From the NCBI RefSeq assembly GCF_963576545.1, contig NW_026870431.1, forward strand, positions 124,001-188,000: a stretch of DNA of 64,000 nucleotides, given 5' to 3'. The notes under the pieces are model-generated. The model was not told the DNA's origin, did not search any database, and saw only the letters and a program-made list of their open reading frames with translations. How positions within the stretch are numbered: position 1 is the first letter of the stretch; every line of letters starts with the position of its first letter. The stretch is from Limanda limanda (taxonomy: Eukaryota > Chordata > Actinopteri > Pleuronectiformes > Pleuronectidae). Below, in pieces: positions 46,737 through 59,560 of this stretch. Position numbers and translations under genes: made by a program.

Positions 46737-49700
46737 CAAGTAGGCTCTACCCCCACTAAATGGGGTAGCGCGCATCGATCGGTACCATCCTTGAGCTTCT
46801 CCGACTTTCGGAAGGGTTAGGGTTAGGGTTAGGGATGAAAGCACATAGGAGAAAGAGATATTCTTGAATAACTTTTTTTGTGAAGGTCGGAGAGACTTGC
46901 AAGTAGGCTCTACCCCCACTAAATGGGGTAGCGCGCATCGATCGGTACCATCCTTGAGCTTCTCCGACTTTCTGAAGGGTTAGGGTTAGGGTTAGGGATG
47001 AAAGCACATAGGAGAAAGAGATATTCTTGAATAACTTTTTTTGTGAAGGTCGGAGAGACTTGGAAAGTGGTTGCATCTGGACTAATTTGGGTCCTGCGGA
47101 TCGATTGGTACCATCCCCGAGCTTGTACGACCTTCGGAAGAGGTCGACCGACGAAATTCCCCCAAATCTGAGGAGATATTCTTGAATAACTTTTTTTGTG
47201 AAGGTCGGAGAGACTTGCAAGTAGGCTCTACCCCCACTAAATGGGGTAGCGCGCATCGATCGGTACCATCCTTGAGCTTCTCCGACTTTCGGAAGGGTTA
47301 GGGTTAGGGTTAGGGATGAAAGCACATAGGAGAAAGAGATATTCTTGAATAACGTTTTTTGTGAAGGTCGGAGAGACTTGCAAGTAGGCTCTACCCCCAC
47401 TAAATGGGGTAACGCGCATCGATCGGTACCATCCTTGAGCTTCTCCGACTTTCGGAAGGGTTAGGGTTAGGGTTAGGGATGAAAGCACATAGGAGAAAGA
47501 GATATTCTTGAATAACTTTTTTTGTGAAGGTCGGAGAGACTTGGAAAGTGGTTGCATCTGGACTAATTTGGGTCCTGCGGATCGATTGGTACCATCCCCG
47601 AGCTTGTACGACCTTCGGAAGAGGTCGACCGACGAAATTCCCCCAAATCTGAGGAGATATTCTTGAATAACTTTTTTTGTGAAGGTCGGAGAGACTTGCA
47701 AGTAGGCTCTACCCCCACTAAATGGGGTAGCGCGCATCGATCGGTACCATCCTTGAGCTTCTCCGACTTTTGGAAGGGTTAGGGTTAGGGTTAGGGATGA
47801 AAGCACATAGGAGAAAGAGATATTCTTGAATAACTTTTTTTGTGAAGGTCGGAGAGACTTGGAAAGTGGTTGCATCTGGACTAATTTGGGTCCTGCGGAT
47901 CGATTGGTATCATCCCCGAGCTTGTACGACCTTCGGAAGAGGTCGACCGACGAAATTCCCCCAAATCTGAGGAGATATTCTTGAATAACTTTTTTTGTGA
48001 AGGTCGGAGAGACTTGCAAGTAGGCTCTACCCCCACTAAATGGGGTTGCACGCATCGATCGGTACCATCCTTGAGCTTCTCCGACTTTCGGAAGGGTTAG
48101 GGTTAGGGTTAGGGATGAAAGCACATAGGAGAAAGAGATATTCTTGAATAACTTTTTTTGTGAAGGTCGGAGAGACTTGCAAGTAGGCTTTACCCCCACT
48201 AAATGGGGTAGCGCGCATCGATCGGTACCATCCTTGAGCTTCTCCGACTTTCGGAAGGGTTAGGGTTAGGGTTAGGGATGAAAGCACATAGGAGAAAGAG
48301 ATATTCTTGAATAACTTTTTTTGTGAAGGTCGGAGAGACTTGGAAAGTGGTTGCATCTGGACTAATTTGGGTCCTGCGGATCGATTGGTACCATCCCCGA
48401 GCTTGTACGACCTTCGGAAGAGGTCGACCGACGAAATTCCCCCAAATCTGAGGAGATATTCTTGAATAACTTTTTTTGTGAAGGTCGGAGAGACTTGCAA
48501 GTAGGCTCTACCCCCACTAAATGGGGTAGCGCGCATCGATCGGTACCATCCTTGAGCTTCTCCGACTTTCTGAAGGGTTAGGGTTAGGGTTAGGGATGAA
48601 AGCACATAGGAGAAAGAGATATTCTTGAATAACTTTTTTTGTGAAGGTCGGAGAGACTTGGAAAGTGGTTGCATCTGGACTAATTTGGGTCCTGCAGATC
48701 GATTGGTACCATCCCCGAGCTTGTACGACCTTCGGAAGAGGTCGACCGACGAAATTCCCCCAAATCTGAGGAGATATTCTTGAATAACTTTTTTTGTGAA
48801 GGTCGGAGAGACTTGCAAGTAGGCTCTACCCCCACTAAATGGGGTAGCGCGCATCGATCGGTACCATCCTTGAGCTTCTCCGACTTTCGGAAGGGTTAGG
48901 GTTAGGGTTAGGGATGAAAGCACATAGGAGAAAGAGATATTCTTGAATAACGTTTTTTGTGAAGGTCGGAGAGACTTGCAAGTAGGCTCTACCCCCACTA
49001 AATGGGGTAACGCGCATCGATCGGTACCATCCTTGAGCTTCTCCGACTTTCGGAAGGGTTAGGGTTAGGGTTAGGGATGAAAGCACATAGGAGAAAGAGA
49101 TATTCTTGAATAACTTTTTTTGTGAAGGTCGGAGAGACTTGGAAAGTGGTTGCATCTGGACTAATTTGGGTCCTGCGGATCGATTGGTACCATCCCCGAG
49201 CTTGTACGACCTTCGGAAGAGGTCGACCGACGAAATTCCCCCAAATCTGAGGAGATATTCTTGAATAACTTTTTTTGTGAAGGTCGGAGAGACTTGCAAG
49301 TAGGCTCTACCCCCACTAAATGGGGTAGCGCGCATCGATCGGTACCATCCTTGAGCTTCTCCGACTTTTGGAAGGGTTAGGGTTAGGGTTAGGGATGAAA
49401 GCACATAGGAGAAAGAGATATTCTTGAATAACTTTTTTTGTGAAGGTCGGAGAGACTTGGAAAGTGGTTGCATCTGGACTAATTTGGGTCCTGCGGATCG
49501 ATTGGTATCATCCCCGAGCTTGTACGACCTTCGGAAGAGGTCGACCGACGAAATTCCCCCAAATCTGAGGAGATATTCTTGAATAACTTTTTTTGTGAAG
49601 GTCGGAGAGACTTGCAAGTAGGCTCTACCCCCACTAAATGGGGTTGCACGCATCGATCGGTACCATCCTTGAGCTTCTCCGACTTTCGGAAGGGTTAGGG

Positions 49701-50413
49701 TTAGGGTTAGGGATGAAAGCACATAGGAGAAAGAGATATTCTTGAATAACTTTTTTTGTGAAGGTCGGAGAGACTTGCAAGTAGGCTTTACCCCCACTAA
49801 ATGGGGTAGCGCGCATCGATCGGTACCATCCTTGAGCTTCTCCGACTTTCGGAAGGGTTAGGGTTAGGGTTAGGGATGAAAGCACATAGGAGAAAGAGAT
49901 ATTCTTGAATAACTTTTTTTGTGAAGGTCGGAGAGACTTGGAAAGTGGTTGCATCTGGACTAATTTGGGTCCTGCGGATCGATTGGTACCATCCCCGAGC
50001 TTGTACGACCTTCGGAAGAGGTCGACCGACGAAATTCCCCCAAATCTGAGGAGATATTCTTGAATAACTTTTTTTGTGAAGGTCGGAGAGACTTGCAAGT
50101 AGGCTCTACCCCCACTAAATGGGGTAGCGCGCATCGATCGGTACCATCCTTGAGCTTCTCCGACTTTTGGAAGGGTTAGGGTTAGGGTTAGGGATGAAAG
50201 CACATAGGAGAAAGAGATATTCTTGAATAACTTTTTTTGTGAAGGTCGGAGAGACTTGGAAAGTGGTTGCATCTGGACTAATTTGGGTCCTGCGGATCGA
50301 TTGGTATCATCCCCGAGCTTGTACGACCTTCGGAAGAGGTCGACCGACGAAATTCCCCCAAATCTGAGGAGATATTCTTGAATAACTTTTTTTGTGAAGG
50401 TCGGAGAGACTTG
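46256..50413 (+). repeat. 4,158-bp duplication, copy 1 (AABAB-rich section)
   Basis: A highly regular section where the order AABAB (799 bp) repeats with starts at 47237, 48036, 48835, 49634 and 50433. Two AABAB types occur: one with AACG/GTAACG in its second A, the other with GTTGCACGC then GGCTTTACC. GATCAGTACC (near 46463) and GAGATACTT (46730) recur at +4,158. Confidence 0.85.
47218..48815 (+). repeat. 1,598-bp HOR (AABAB-AABAB), isolated full copy
   Basis: Six A and four B: 6x163 + 4x155 = 1,598. The ten units can be told apart by their markers: plain A, GTAACG A, B, TTTTGG A, GGTATC B, GTTGCACGC A, GGCTTTACC A, B, TTTCTG A, CTGCAGATC B. The next block (48816-50413) starts the same way but has TTTTGG and GGTATC units in its second half. 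Confidence 0.86.
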
Positions 50414-51375
50414 CAAGTAGGCTCTACCCCCACTAAATGGGGTTGCACGCATCGATCGGTACCATCCTTGAGCTTCTCCGACTTTCGGAAGGGTTAGGGT
50501 TAGGGTTAGGGATGAAAGCACATAGGAGAAAGAGATATTCTTGAATAACTTTTTTTGTGAAGGTCGGAGAGACTTGCAAGTAGGCTTTACCCCCACTAAA
50601 TGGGGTAGCGCGCATCGATCAGTACCATCCTTGAGCTTCTCCGACTTTCGGAAGGGTTAGGGTTAGGGTTAGGGATGAAAGCACATAGGAGAAAGAGATA
50701 TTCTTGAATAACTTTTTTTGTGAAGGTCGGAGAGACTTGGAAAGTGGTTGCATCTGGACTAATTTGGGTCCTGCGGATCGATTGGTACCATCCCCGAGCT
50801 TGTACGACCTTCGGAAGAGGTCGACCGACGAAATTCCCCCAAATCTGAGGAGATATTCTTGAATAACTTTTTTTGTGAAGGTCGGAGATACTTGCAAGTA
50901 GGCTCTACCCCCACTAAATGGGGTAGCGCGCATCGATCGGTACCATCCTTGAGCTTCTCCGACTTTCGGAAGGGTTAGGGTTAGGGTTAGGGATGAAAGC
51001 ACATAGGAGAAAGAGATATTCTTGAATAACTTTTTTTGTGAAGGTCGGAGAGACTTGCAAGTAGGCTCTACCCCCACTAAATGGGGTAGCGCGCATCGAT
51101 CGGTACCATCCTTGAGCTTCTCCGACTTTCTGAAGGGTTAGGGTTAGGGTTAGGGATGAAAGCACATAGGAGAAAGAGATATTCTTGAATAACTTTTTTT
51201 GTGAAGGTCGGAGAGACTTGGAAAGTGGTTGCATCTGGACTAATTTGGGTCCTGCGGATCGATTGGTACCATCCCCGAGCTTGTACGACCTTCGGAAGAG
51301 GTCGACCGACGAAATTCCCCCAAATCTGAGGAGATATTCTTGAATAACTTTTTTTGTGAAGGTCGGAGAGACTTG

Positions 51376-52973
51376 CAAGTAGGCTCTACCCCCACTAAAT
51401 GGGGTAGCGCGCATCGATCGGTACCATCCTTGAGCTTCTCCGACTTTCGGAAGGGTTAGGGTTAGGGTTAGGGATGAAAGCACATAGGAGAAAGAGATAT
51501 TCTTGAATAACGTTTTTTGTGAAGGTCGGAGAGACTTGCAAGTAGGCTCTACCCCCACTAAATGGGGTAACGCGCATCGATCGGTACCATCCTTGAGCTT
51601 CTCCGACTTTCGGAAGGGTTAGGGTTAGGGTTAGGGATGAAAGCACATAGGAGAAAGAGATATTCTTGAATAACTTTTTTTGTGAAGGTCGGAGAGACTT
51701 GGAAAGTGGTTGCATCTGGACTAATTTGGGTCCTGCGGATCGATTGGTACCATCCCCGAGCTTGTACGACCTTCGGAAGAGGTCGACCGACGAAATTCCC
51801 CCAAATCTGAGGAGATATTCTTGAATAACTTTTTTTGTGAAGGTCGGAGAGACTTGCAAGTAGGCTCTACCCCCACTAAATGGGGTAGCGCGCATCGATC
51901 GGTACCATCCTTGAGCTTCTCCGACTTTTGGAAGGGTTAGGGTTAGGGTTAGGGATGAAAGCACATAGGAGAAAGAGATATTCTTGAATAACTTTTTTTG
52001 TGAAGGTCGGAGAGACTTGGAAAGTGGTTGCATCTGGACTAATTTGGGTCCTGCGGATCGATTGGTATCATCCCCGAGCTTGTACGACCTTCGGAAGAGG
52101 TCGACCGACGAAATTCCCCCAAATCTGAGGAGATATTCTTGAATAACTTTTTTTGTGAAGGTCGGAGAGACTTGCAAGTAGGCTCTACCCCCACTAAATG
52201 GGGTTGCACGCATCGATCGGTACCATCCTTGAGCTTCTCCGACTTTCGGAAGGGTTAGGGTTAGGGTTAGGGATGAAAGCACATAGGAGAAAGAGATATT
52301 CTTGAATAACTTTTTTTGTGAAGGTCGGAGAGACTTGCAAGTAGGCTTTACCCCCACTAAATGGGGTAGCGCGCATCGATCGGTACCATCCTTGAGCTTC
52401 TCCGACTTTCGGAAGGGTTAGGGTTAGGGTTAGGGATGAAAGCACATAGGAGAAAGAGATATTCTTGAATAACTTTTTTTGTGAAGGTCGGAGAGACTTG
52501 GAAAGTGGTTGCATCTGGACTAATTTGGGTCCTGCGGATCGATTGGTACCATCCCCGAGCTTGTACGACCTTCGGAAGAGGTCGACCGACGAAATTCCCC
52601 CAAATCTGAGGAGATATTCTTGAATAACTTTTTTTGTGAAGGTCGGAGAGACTTGCAAGTAGGCTCTACCCCCACTAAATGGGGTAGCGCGCATCGATCG
52701 GTACCATCCTTGAGCTTCTCCGACTTTCTGAAGGGTTAGGGTTAGGGTTAGGGATGAAAGCACATAGGAGAAAGAGATATTCTTGAATAACTTTTTTTGT
52801 GAAGGTCGGAGAGACTTGGAAAGTGGTTGCATCTGGACTAATTTGGGTCCTGCAGATCGATTGGTACCATCCCCGAGCTTGTACGACCTTCGGAAGAGGT
52901 CGACCGACGAAATTCCCCCAAATCTGAGGAGATATTCTTGAATAACTTTTTTTGTGAAGGTCGGAGAGACTTG
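51376..52973 (+). repeat. 1,598-bp HOR (AABAB-AABAB), tandem copy 1
   Basis: The same ten-unit order and markers as at 47218. It is followed directly by an identical-looking copy. I noticed no difference between the two by eye, which suggests this is one of the youngest amplifications in the window. Confidence 0.86.
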
Positions 52974-54571
52974 CAAGTAGGCTCTACCCCCACTAAATGG
53001 GGTAGCGCGCATCGATCGGTACCATCCTTGAGCTTCTCCGACTTTCGGAAGGGTTAGGGTTAGGGTTAGGGATGAAAGCACATAGGAGAAAGAGATATTC
53101 TTGAATAACGTTTTTTGTGAAGGTCGGAGAGACTTGCAAGTAGGCTCTACCCCCACTAAATGGGGTAACGCGCATCGATCGGTACCATCCTTGAGCTTCT
53201 CCGACTTTCGGAAGGGTTAGGGTTAGGGTTAGGGATGAAAGCACATAGGAGAAAGAGATATTCTTGAATAACTTTTTTTGTGAAGGTCGGAGAGACTTGG
53301 AAAGTGGTTGCATCTGGACTAATTTGGGTCCTGCGGATCGATTGGTACCATCCCCGAGCTTGTACGACCTTCGGAAGAGGTCGACCGACGAAATTCCCCC
53401 AAATCTGAGGAGATATTCTTGAATAACTTTTTTTGTGAAGGTCGGAGAGACTTGCAAGTAGGCTCTACCCCCACTAAATGGGGTAGCGCGCATCGATCGG
53501 TACCATCCTTGAGCTTCTCCGACTTTTGGAAGGGTTAGGGTTAGGGTTAGGGATGAAAGCACATAGGAGAAAGAGATATTCTTGAATAACTTTTTTTGTG
53601 AAGGTCGGAGAGACTTGGAAAGTGGTTGCATCTGGACTAATTTGGGTCCTGCGGATCGATTGGTATCATCCCCGAGCTTGTACGACCTTCGGAAGAGGTC
53701 GACCGACGAAATTCCCCCAAATCTGAGGAGATATTCTTGAATAACTTTTTTTGTGAAGGTCGGAGAGACTTGCAAGTAGGCTCTACCCCCACTAAATGGG
53801 GTTGCACGCATCGATCGGTACCATCCTTGAGCTTCTCCGACTTTCGGAAGGGTTAGGGTTAGGGTTAGGGATGAAAGCACATAGGAGAAAGAGATATTCT
53901 TGAATAACTTTTTTTGTGAAGGTCGGAGAGACTTGCAAGTAGGCTTTACCCCCACTAAATGGGGTAGCGCGCATCGATCGGTACCATCCTTGAGCTTCTC
54001 CGACTTTCGGAAGGGTTAGGGTTAGGGTTAGGGATGAAAGCACATAGGAGAAAGAGATATTCTTGAATAACTTTTTTTGTGAAGGTCGGAGAGACTTGGA
54101 AAGTGGTTGCATCTGGACTAATTTGGGTCCTGCGGATCGATTGGTACCATCCCCGAGCTTGTACGACCTTCGGAAGAGGTCGACCGACGAAATTCCCCCA
54201 AATCTGAGGAGATATTCTTGAATAACTTTTTTTGTGAAGGTCGGAGAGACTTGCAAGTAGGCTCTACCCCCACTAAATGGGGTAGCGCGCATCGATCGGT
54301 ACCATCCTTGAGCTTCTCCGACTTTCTGAAGGGTTAGGGTTAGGGTTAGGGATGAAAGCACATAGGAGAAAGAGATATTCTTGAATAACTTTTTTTGTGA
54401 AGGTCGGAGAGACTTGGAAAGTGGTTGCATCTGGACTAATTTGGGTCCTGCAGATCGATTGGTACCATCCCCGAGCTTGTACGACCTTCGGAAGAGGTCG
54501 ACCGACGAAATTCCCCCAAATCTGAGGAGATATTCTTGAATAACTTTTTTTGTGAAGGTCGGAGAGACTTG
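52974..54571 (+). repeat. 1,598-bp HOR (AABAB-AABAB), tandem copy 2
   Basis: Repeats 51376-52973 at +1,598: GTAACG at 53156, TTTTGG at about 53527, GTTGCACGC at 53792, GGCTTTACC near 53944, TTTCTG near 54326 and CTGCAGATC near 54451. The following A (54591) begins a third copy that is replaced after the next two A units. Confidence 0.86.
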
Positions 54572-55052
54572 CAAGTAGGCTCTACCCCCACTAAATGGGG
54601 TAGCGCGCATCGATCGGTACCATCCTTGAGCTTCTCCGACTTTCGGAAGGGTTAGGGTTAGGGTTAGGGATGAAAGCACATAGGAGAAAGAGATATTCTT
54701 GAATAACGTTTTTTGTGAAGGTCGGAGAGACTTGCAAGTAGGCTCTACCCCCACTAAATGGGGTAACGCGCATCGATCGGTACCATCCTTGAGCTTCTCC
54801 GACTTTCGGAAGGGTTAGGGTTAGGGTTAGGGATGAAAGCACATAGGAGAAAGAGATATTCTTGAATAACTTTTTTTGTGAAGGTCGGAGAGACTTGGAA
54901 AGTGGTTGCATCTGGACTAATTTGGGTCCTGCGGATCGATTGGTACCATCCCCGAGCTTGTACGACCTTCGGAAGAGGTCGACCGACGAAATTCCCCCAA
55001 ATCTGAGGAGATATTCTTGAATAACTTTTTTTGTGAAGGTCGGAGAGACTTG
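54572..55052 (+). repeat. AAB junction block between two higher-order repeats
   Basis: A plain A, a GTAACG A and a B of the AABAB type, after which the 4,508-bp repeat begins. The same AAB combination precedes the second copy of that repeat (59080-59560), so it may in fact be the end of that repeat. Confidence 0.7.
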
Positions 55053-58000
55053 CAAGTAGGCTCTACCCCCACTAAATGGGGTAGCGCGCATCGATCGGTA
55101 CCATCCTTGAGCTTCTCCGACTTTTGGAAGGGTTAGGGTTAGGGTTAGGGATGAAAGCACATAGGAGAAAGAGATATTCTTGAATAACTTTTTTTGTGAA
55201 GGTCGGAGAGACTTGCAAGTAGGCTCTACCCCCACTAAATGGGGTAGCGCACATCGATCGGTACCATCCTTGAGCTTCTCCGACTTTCGGAAGGGTTAGG
55301 GTTAGGGTTAGGGATGAAAGCACATAGGAGAAAGAGATATTCTTGAATAACTTTTTTTGTGAAGGTCGGAGAGACTTGCAAGTAGGCTCTACCCCCACTA
55401 AATGGGGTAGCGCGCATCGATCGGTACCATCCTTGAGCTTCTCCGACTTTCGGAAGGGTTAGGGTTAGGGTTAGGGATGAAAGCACATAGGAGAAAGAGA
55501 TATTCTTGAATAACTTTTTTTGTGAAGGTCGGAAAGACTTGGAAAGTGGTTGCATCTGGACTAATTTGGGTCCTGCAGATCGATTGGTACCATCCCCGAG
55601 CTTGTACGACCTTCGGAAGAGGTCGACCGACGAAATTCCCCCAAATCTGAGGAGATATTCTTGAATAACTTTTTTTGTGAAGGTCGGAGAGACTTGCAAG
55701 TAGGCTCTACCCCCACTAAATGGGGTAGCGCGCATCGATCGGTACCATCCTTGAGCTTCTCCGACTTTCGGAAGTGTTAGGGTTAGGGTTAGGGATGAAA
55801 GCACATAGGAGAAAGAGATATTCTTGAATAACTTTTTTTGTGAAGGTCGGAGAGACTTGCAAGTAGGCTCTACCCCCACTAAATGGGGTAGCGCGCATCG
55901 ATCGGTACCATCCTTGAGCTTCTCCGACTTTTGGAAGGGTTAGGGTTAGGGTTAGGGATGAAAGCACATAGGAGAAAGAGATATTCTTGAATAACTTTTT
56001 TTGTGAAGGTCGGAGAGACTTGCAAGTAGGCTCTACCCCCACTAAATGGGGTAGCGCGCATCGATCGGTACCATCCTTGAGCTTCTCCGACTTTCGGAAG
56101 GGTTAGGGTTAGGGTTAGGGATGAAAGCACATAGGAGAAAGAGATATTCTTGAATAACTTTTTTTGTGAAGGTCGGAGAGACTTGCAAGTAGGCTCTACC
56201 CCCACTAAATGGGGTAGCGCGCATCGATCGGTACCATCCTTGAGCTTCTCCGACTTTCGGAAGGGTTAGGGTTAGGGTTAGGGATGAAAGCACATAGGAG
56301 AAAGAGATATTCTTGAATAACTTTTTTTGTGAAGGTCGGAGAGACTTGCAAGTAGGCTCTACCCCCACTAAATGGGGTAGCGCGCATCGATCGGTACCAT
56401 CCTTGAGCTTCTCCGACTTTCGGAAGGGTTAGGGTTAGGGTTAGGGATGAAAGCACATAGGAGAAAGAGATATTCTTGAATAACTTTTTTTGTGAAGGTC
56501 GGAGAGACTTGGAAAGTGGTTGCATCTGGACTAATTTGGGTCCTGCGGATCGATTGGTACCATCCCCGAGCTTGTACGACCTTCGGAAGAGGTCGACCGA
56601 CGAAATTCCCCCAAATCTGAGGAGATATTCTTGAATAACTTTTTTTGTGAAGGTCGGAGAGACTTGCAAGTAGGCTCTACCCCCACTAAATGGGGTAGCG
56701 CACATCGATCGGTACCATCCTTGAGCTTCTCCGACTTTCGGAAGTGTTAGGGTTAGGGTTAGGGATGAAAGCACATAGGAGAAAGAGATATTCTTGAATA
56801 ACTTTTTTTGTGAAGGTCGGAGAGACTTGCAAGTAGGCTCTACCCCCACTAAATGGGGTAGCGCGCATCGATCGGTACCATCCTTGAGCTTCTCCGACTT
56901 TTGGAAGGGTTAGGGTTAGGGTTAGGGATGAAAGCACATAGGAGAAAGAGATATTCTTGAATAACTTTTTTTGTGAAGGTCGGAGAGACTTGGAAAGTGG
57001 TTGCATCTGGACTAATTTGGGTCCTGCGGATCGATTGGTACCATCCCCGAGCTTGTACGACCTTCGGAAGAGGTCGACCGACGAAATTCCCCCAAATCTG
57101 AGGAGATATTCTTGAATAACTTTTTTTGTGAAGGTCGGAGAGACTTGCAAGTAGGCTCTACCCCCACTAAATGGGGTAACGCGCATCGATCGGTACCATC
57201 CTTGAGCTTCTCCGACTTTCGGAAGTGTTAGGGTTAGGGTTAGGGATGAAAGCACATAGGAGAAAGAGATATTCTTGAATAACTTTTTTTGTGAAGGTCG
57301 GAGAGACTTGCAAGTAGGCTCTACCCCCACTAAATGGGGTAGCGCGCATCGATCGGTACCATCCTTGAGCTTCTCCGACTTTTGGAAGGGTTAGGGTTAG
57401 GGTTAGGGATGAAAGCACATAGGAGAAAGAGATATTCTTGAATAACTTTTTTTGTGAAGGTCGGAGAGACTTGCAAGTAGGCTCTACCCCCACTAAATGG
57501 GGTAGCGCGCATCGATCGGTACCATCCTTGAGCTTCTCCGACTTTCGGAAGGGTTAGGGTTAGGGTTAGGGATGAAAGCACATAGGAGAAAGAGATATTC
57601 TTGAATAACTTTTTTTGTGAAGGTCGGAGAGACTTGCAAGTAGGCTCTACCCCCACTAAATGGGGTAGCGCGCATCGATCGGTACCATCCTTGAGCTTCT
57701 CCGACTTTCGGAAGGGTTAGGGTTAGGGTTAGGGATGAAAGCACATAGGAGAAAGACATATTCTTGAATAACTTTTTTTGTGAAGGTCGGAGAGACTTGC
57801 AAGTAGGCTCTACCCCCACTAAATGGGGTAGCGCGCATCGATCGGTACCATCCTTGAGCTTCTCCGACTTTTGGAAGGGTTAGGGTTAGGGTTAGGGATG
57901 AAAGCACATAGGAGAAAGAGATATTCTTGAATAACTTTTTTTGTGAAGGTCGGAGAGACTTGGAAAGTGGTTGCATCTGGACTAATTTGGGTCCTGCGGA

Positions 58001-59560
58001 TCGATTGGTATCATCCCCGAGCTTGTACGACCTTCGGAAGAGGTCGACCGACGAAATTCCCCCAAATCTGAGGAGATATTCTTGAATAACTTTTTTTGTG
58101 AAGGTCGGAGAGACTTGCAAGTAGGCTCTACCCCCACTAAATGGGGTTGCACGCATCGATCGGTACCATCCTTGAGCTTCTCCGACTTTCGGAAGGGTTA
58201 GGGTTAGGGTTAGGGATGAAAGCACATAGGAGAAAGAGATATTCTTGAATAACTTTTTTTGTGAAGGTCGGAGAGACTTGCAAGTAGGCTTTACCCCCAC
58301 TAAATGGGGTAGCGCGCATCGATCGGTACCATCCTTGAGCTTCTCCGACTTTCGGAAGGGTTAGGGTTAGGGTTAGGGATGAAAGCACATAGGAGAAAGA
58401 GATATTCTTGAATAACTTTTTTTGTGAAGGTCGGAGAGACTTGGAAAGTGGTTGCATCTGGACTAATTTGGGTCCTGCGGATCGATTGGTACCATCCCCG
58501 AGCTTGTACGACCTTCGGAAGAGGTCGACCGACGAAATTCCCCCAAATCTGAGGAGATATTCTTGAATAACTTTTTTTGTGAAGGTCGGAGAGACTTGCA
58601 AGTAGGCTCTACCCCCACTAAATGGGGTAGCGCGCATCGATCGGTACCATCCTTGAGCTTCTCCGACTTTCGGAAGGGTTAGGGTTAGGGTTAGGGATGA
58701 AAGCACATAGGAGAAAGAGATATTCTTGAATAACTTTTTTTGTGAAGGTCGGAGAGACTTGCAAGTAGGCTCTACCCCCACTAAATGGGGTAGCGCGCAT
58801 CGATCGGTACCATCCTTGAGCTTCTCCGACTTTCTGAAGGGTTAGGGTTAGGGTTAGGGATGAAAGCACATAGGAGAAAGAGATATTCTTGAATAACTTT
58901 TTTTGTGAAGGTCGGAGAGACTTGGGAAGTGGTTGCATCTGGACTAATTTGGGTCCTGCGGATCGATTGGTACCATCCCCGAGCTTGTACGACCTTCGGA
59001 AGAGGTCGACCGACGAAATTCCCCCAAATCTGAGGAGATATTCTTGAATAACTTTTTTTGTGAAGGTCGGAGAGACTTGCAAGTAGGCTCTACCCCCACT
59101 AAATGGGGTAGCGCGCATCGATCGGTACCATCCTTGAGCTTCTCCGACTTTCGGAAGGGTTAGGGTTAGGGTTAGGGATGAAAGCACATAGGAGAAAGAG
59201 ATATTCTTGAATAACGTTTTTTGTGAAGGTCGGAGAGACTTGCAAGTAGGCTCTACCCCCACTAAATGGGGTAACGCGCATCGATCGGTACCATCCTTGA
59301 GCTTCTCCGACTTTCGGAAGGGTTAGGGTTAGGGTTAGGGATGAAAGCACATAGGAGAAAGAGATATTCTTGAATAACTTTTTTTGTGAAGGTCGGAGAG
59401 ACTTGGAAAGTGGTTGCATCTGGACTAATTTGGGTCCTGCGGATCGATTGGTACCATCCCCGAGCTTGTACGACCTTCGGAAGAGGTCGACCGACGAAAT
59501 TCCCCCAAATCTGAGGAGATATTCTTGAATAACTTTTTTTGTGAAGGTCGGAGAGACTTG
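55053..59560 (+). repeat. 4,508-bp higher-order repeat, copy 1
   Basis: Begins with a TTTTGG A (55072), then GCACATC (55235), a GGAAAGAC module IV (near 55534) and two five-A runs (55716-56368 and 57167-57819). The unit ending near 57760 carries AAAGACATATTC (57757), a useful private marker. The copy includes a GTTGCACGC/GGCTTTACC pair (58137, 58300) and a B with CTTGGGAAGTGG (58925). Confidence 0.84.

Larger units (their letters stand above)
50414..54571 (+). repeat. 4,158-bp duplication, copy 2
   Basis: Matches copy 1 at +4,158 from the GTTGCACGC unit 50433 through GATCAGTACC (near 50621), GAGATACTT (50888) and four AABAB blocks. At its right end the AABAB block that follows has the GTAACG type where copy 1 is followed by the GTTGCACGC type. 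Confidence 0.84.

Noticed and set aside
46256..54571. An undescribed gene system or defence locus
   Set aside because: The window holds only noncoding satellite; nothing in it supports an encoded system. Any function would be structural or chromatin-related.
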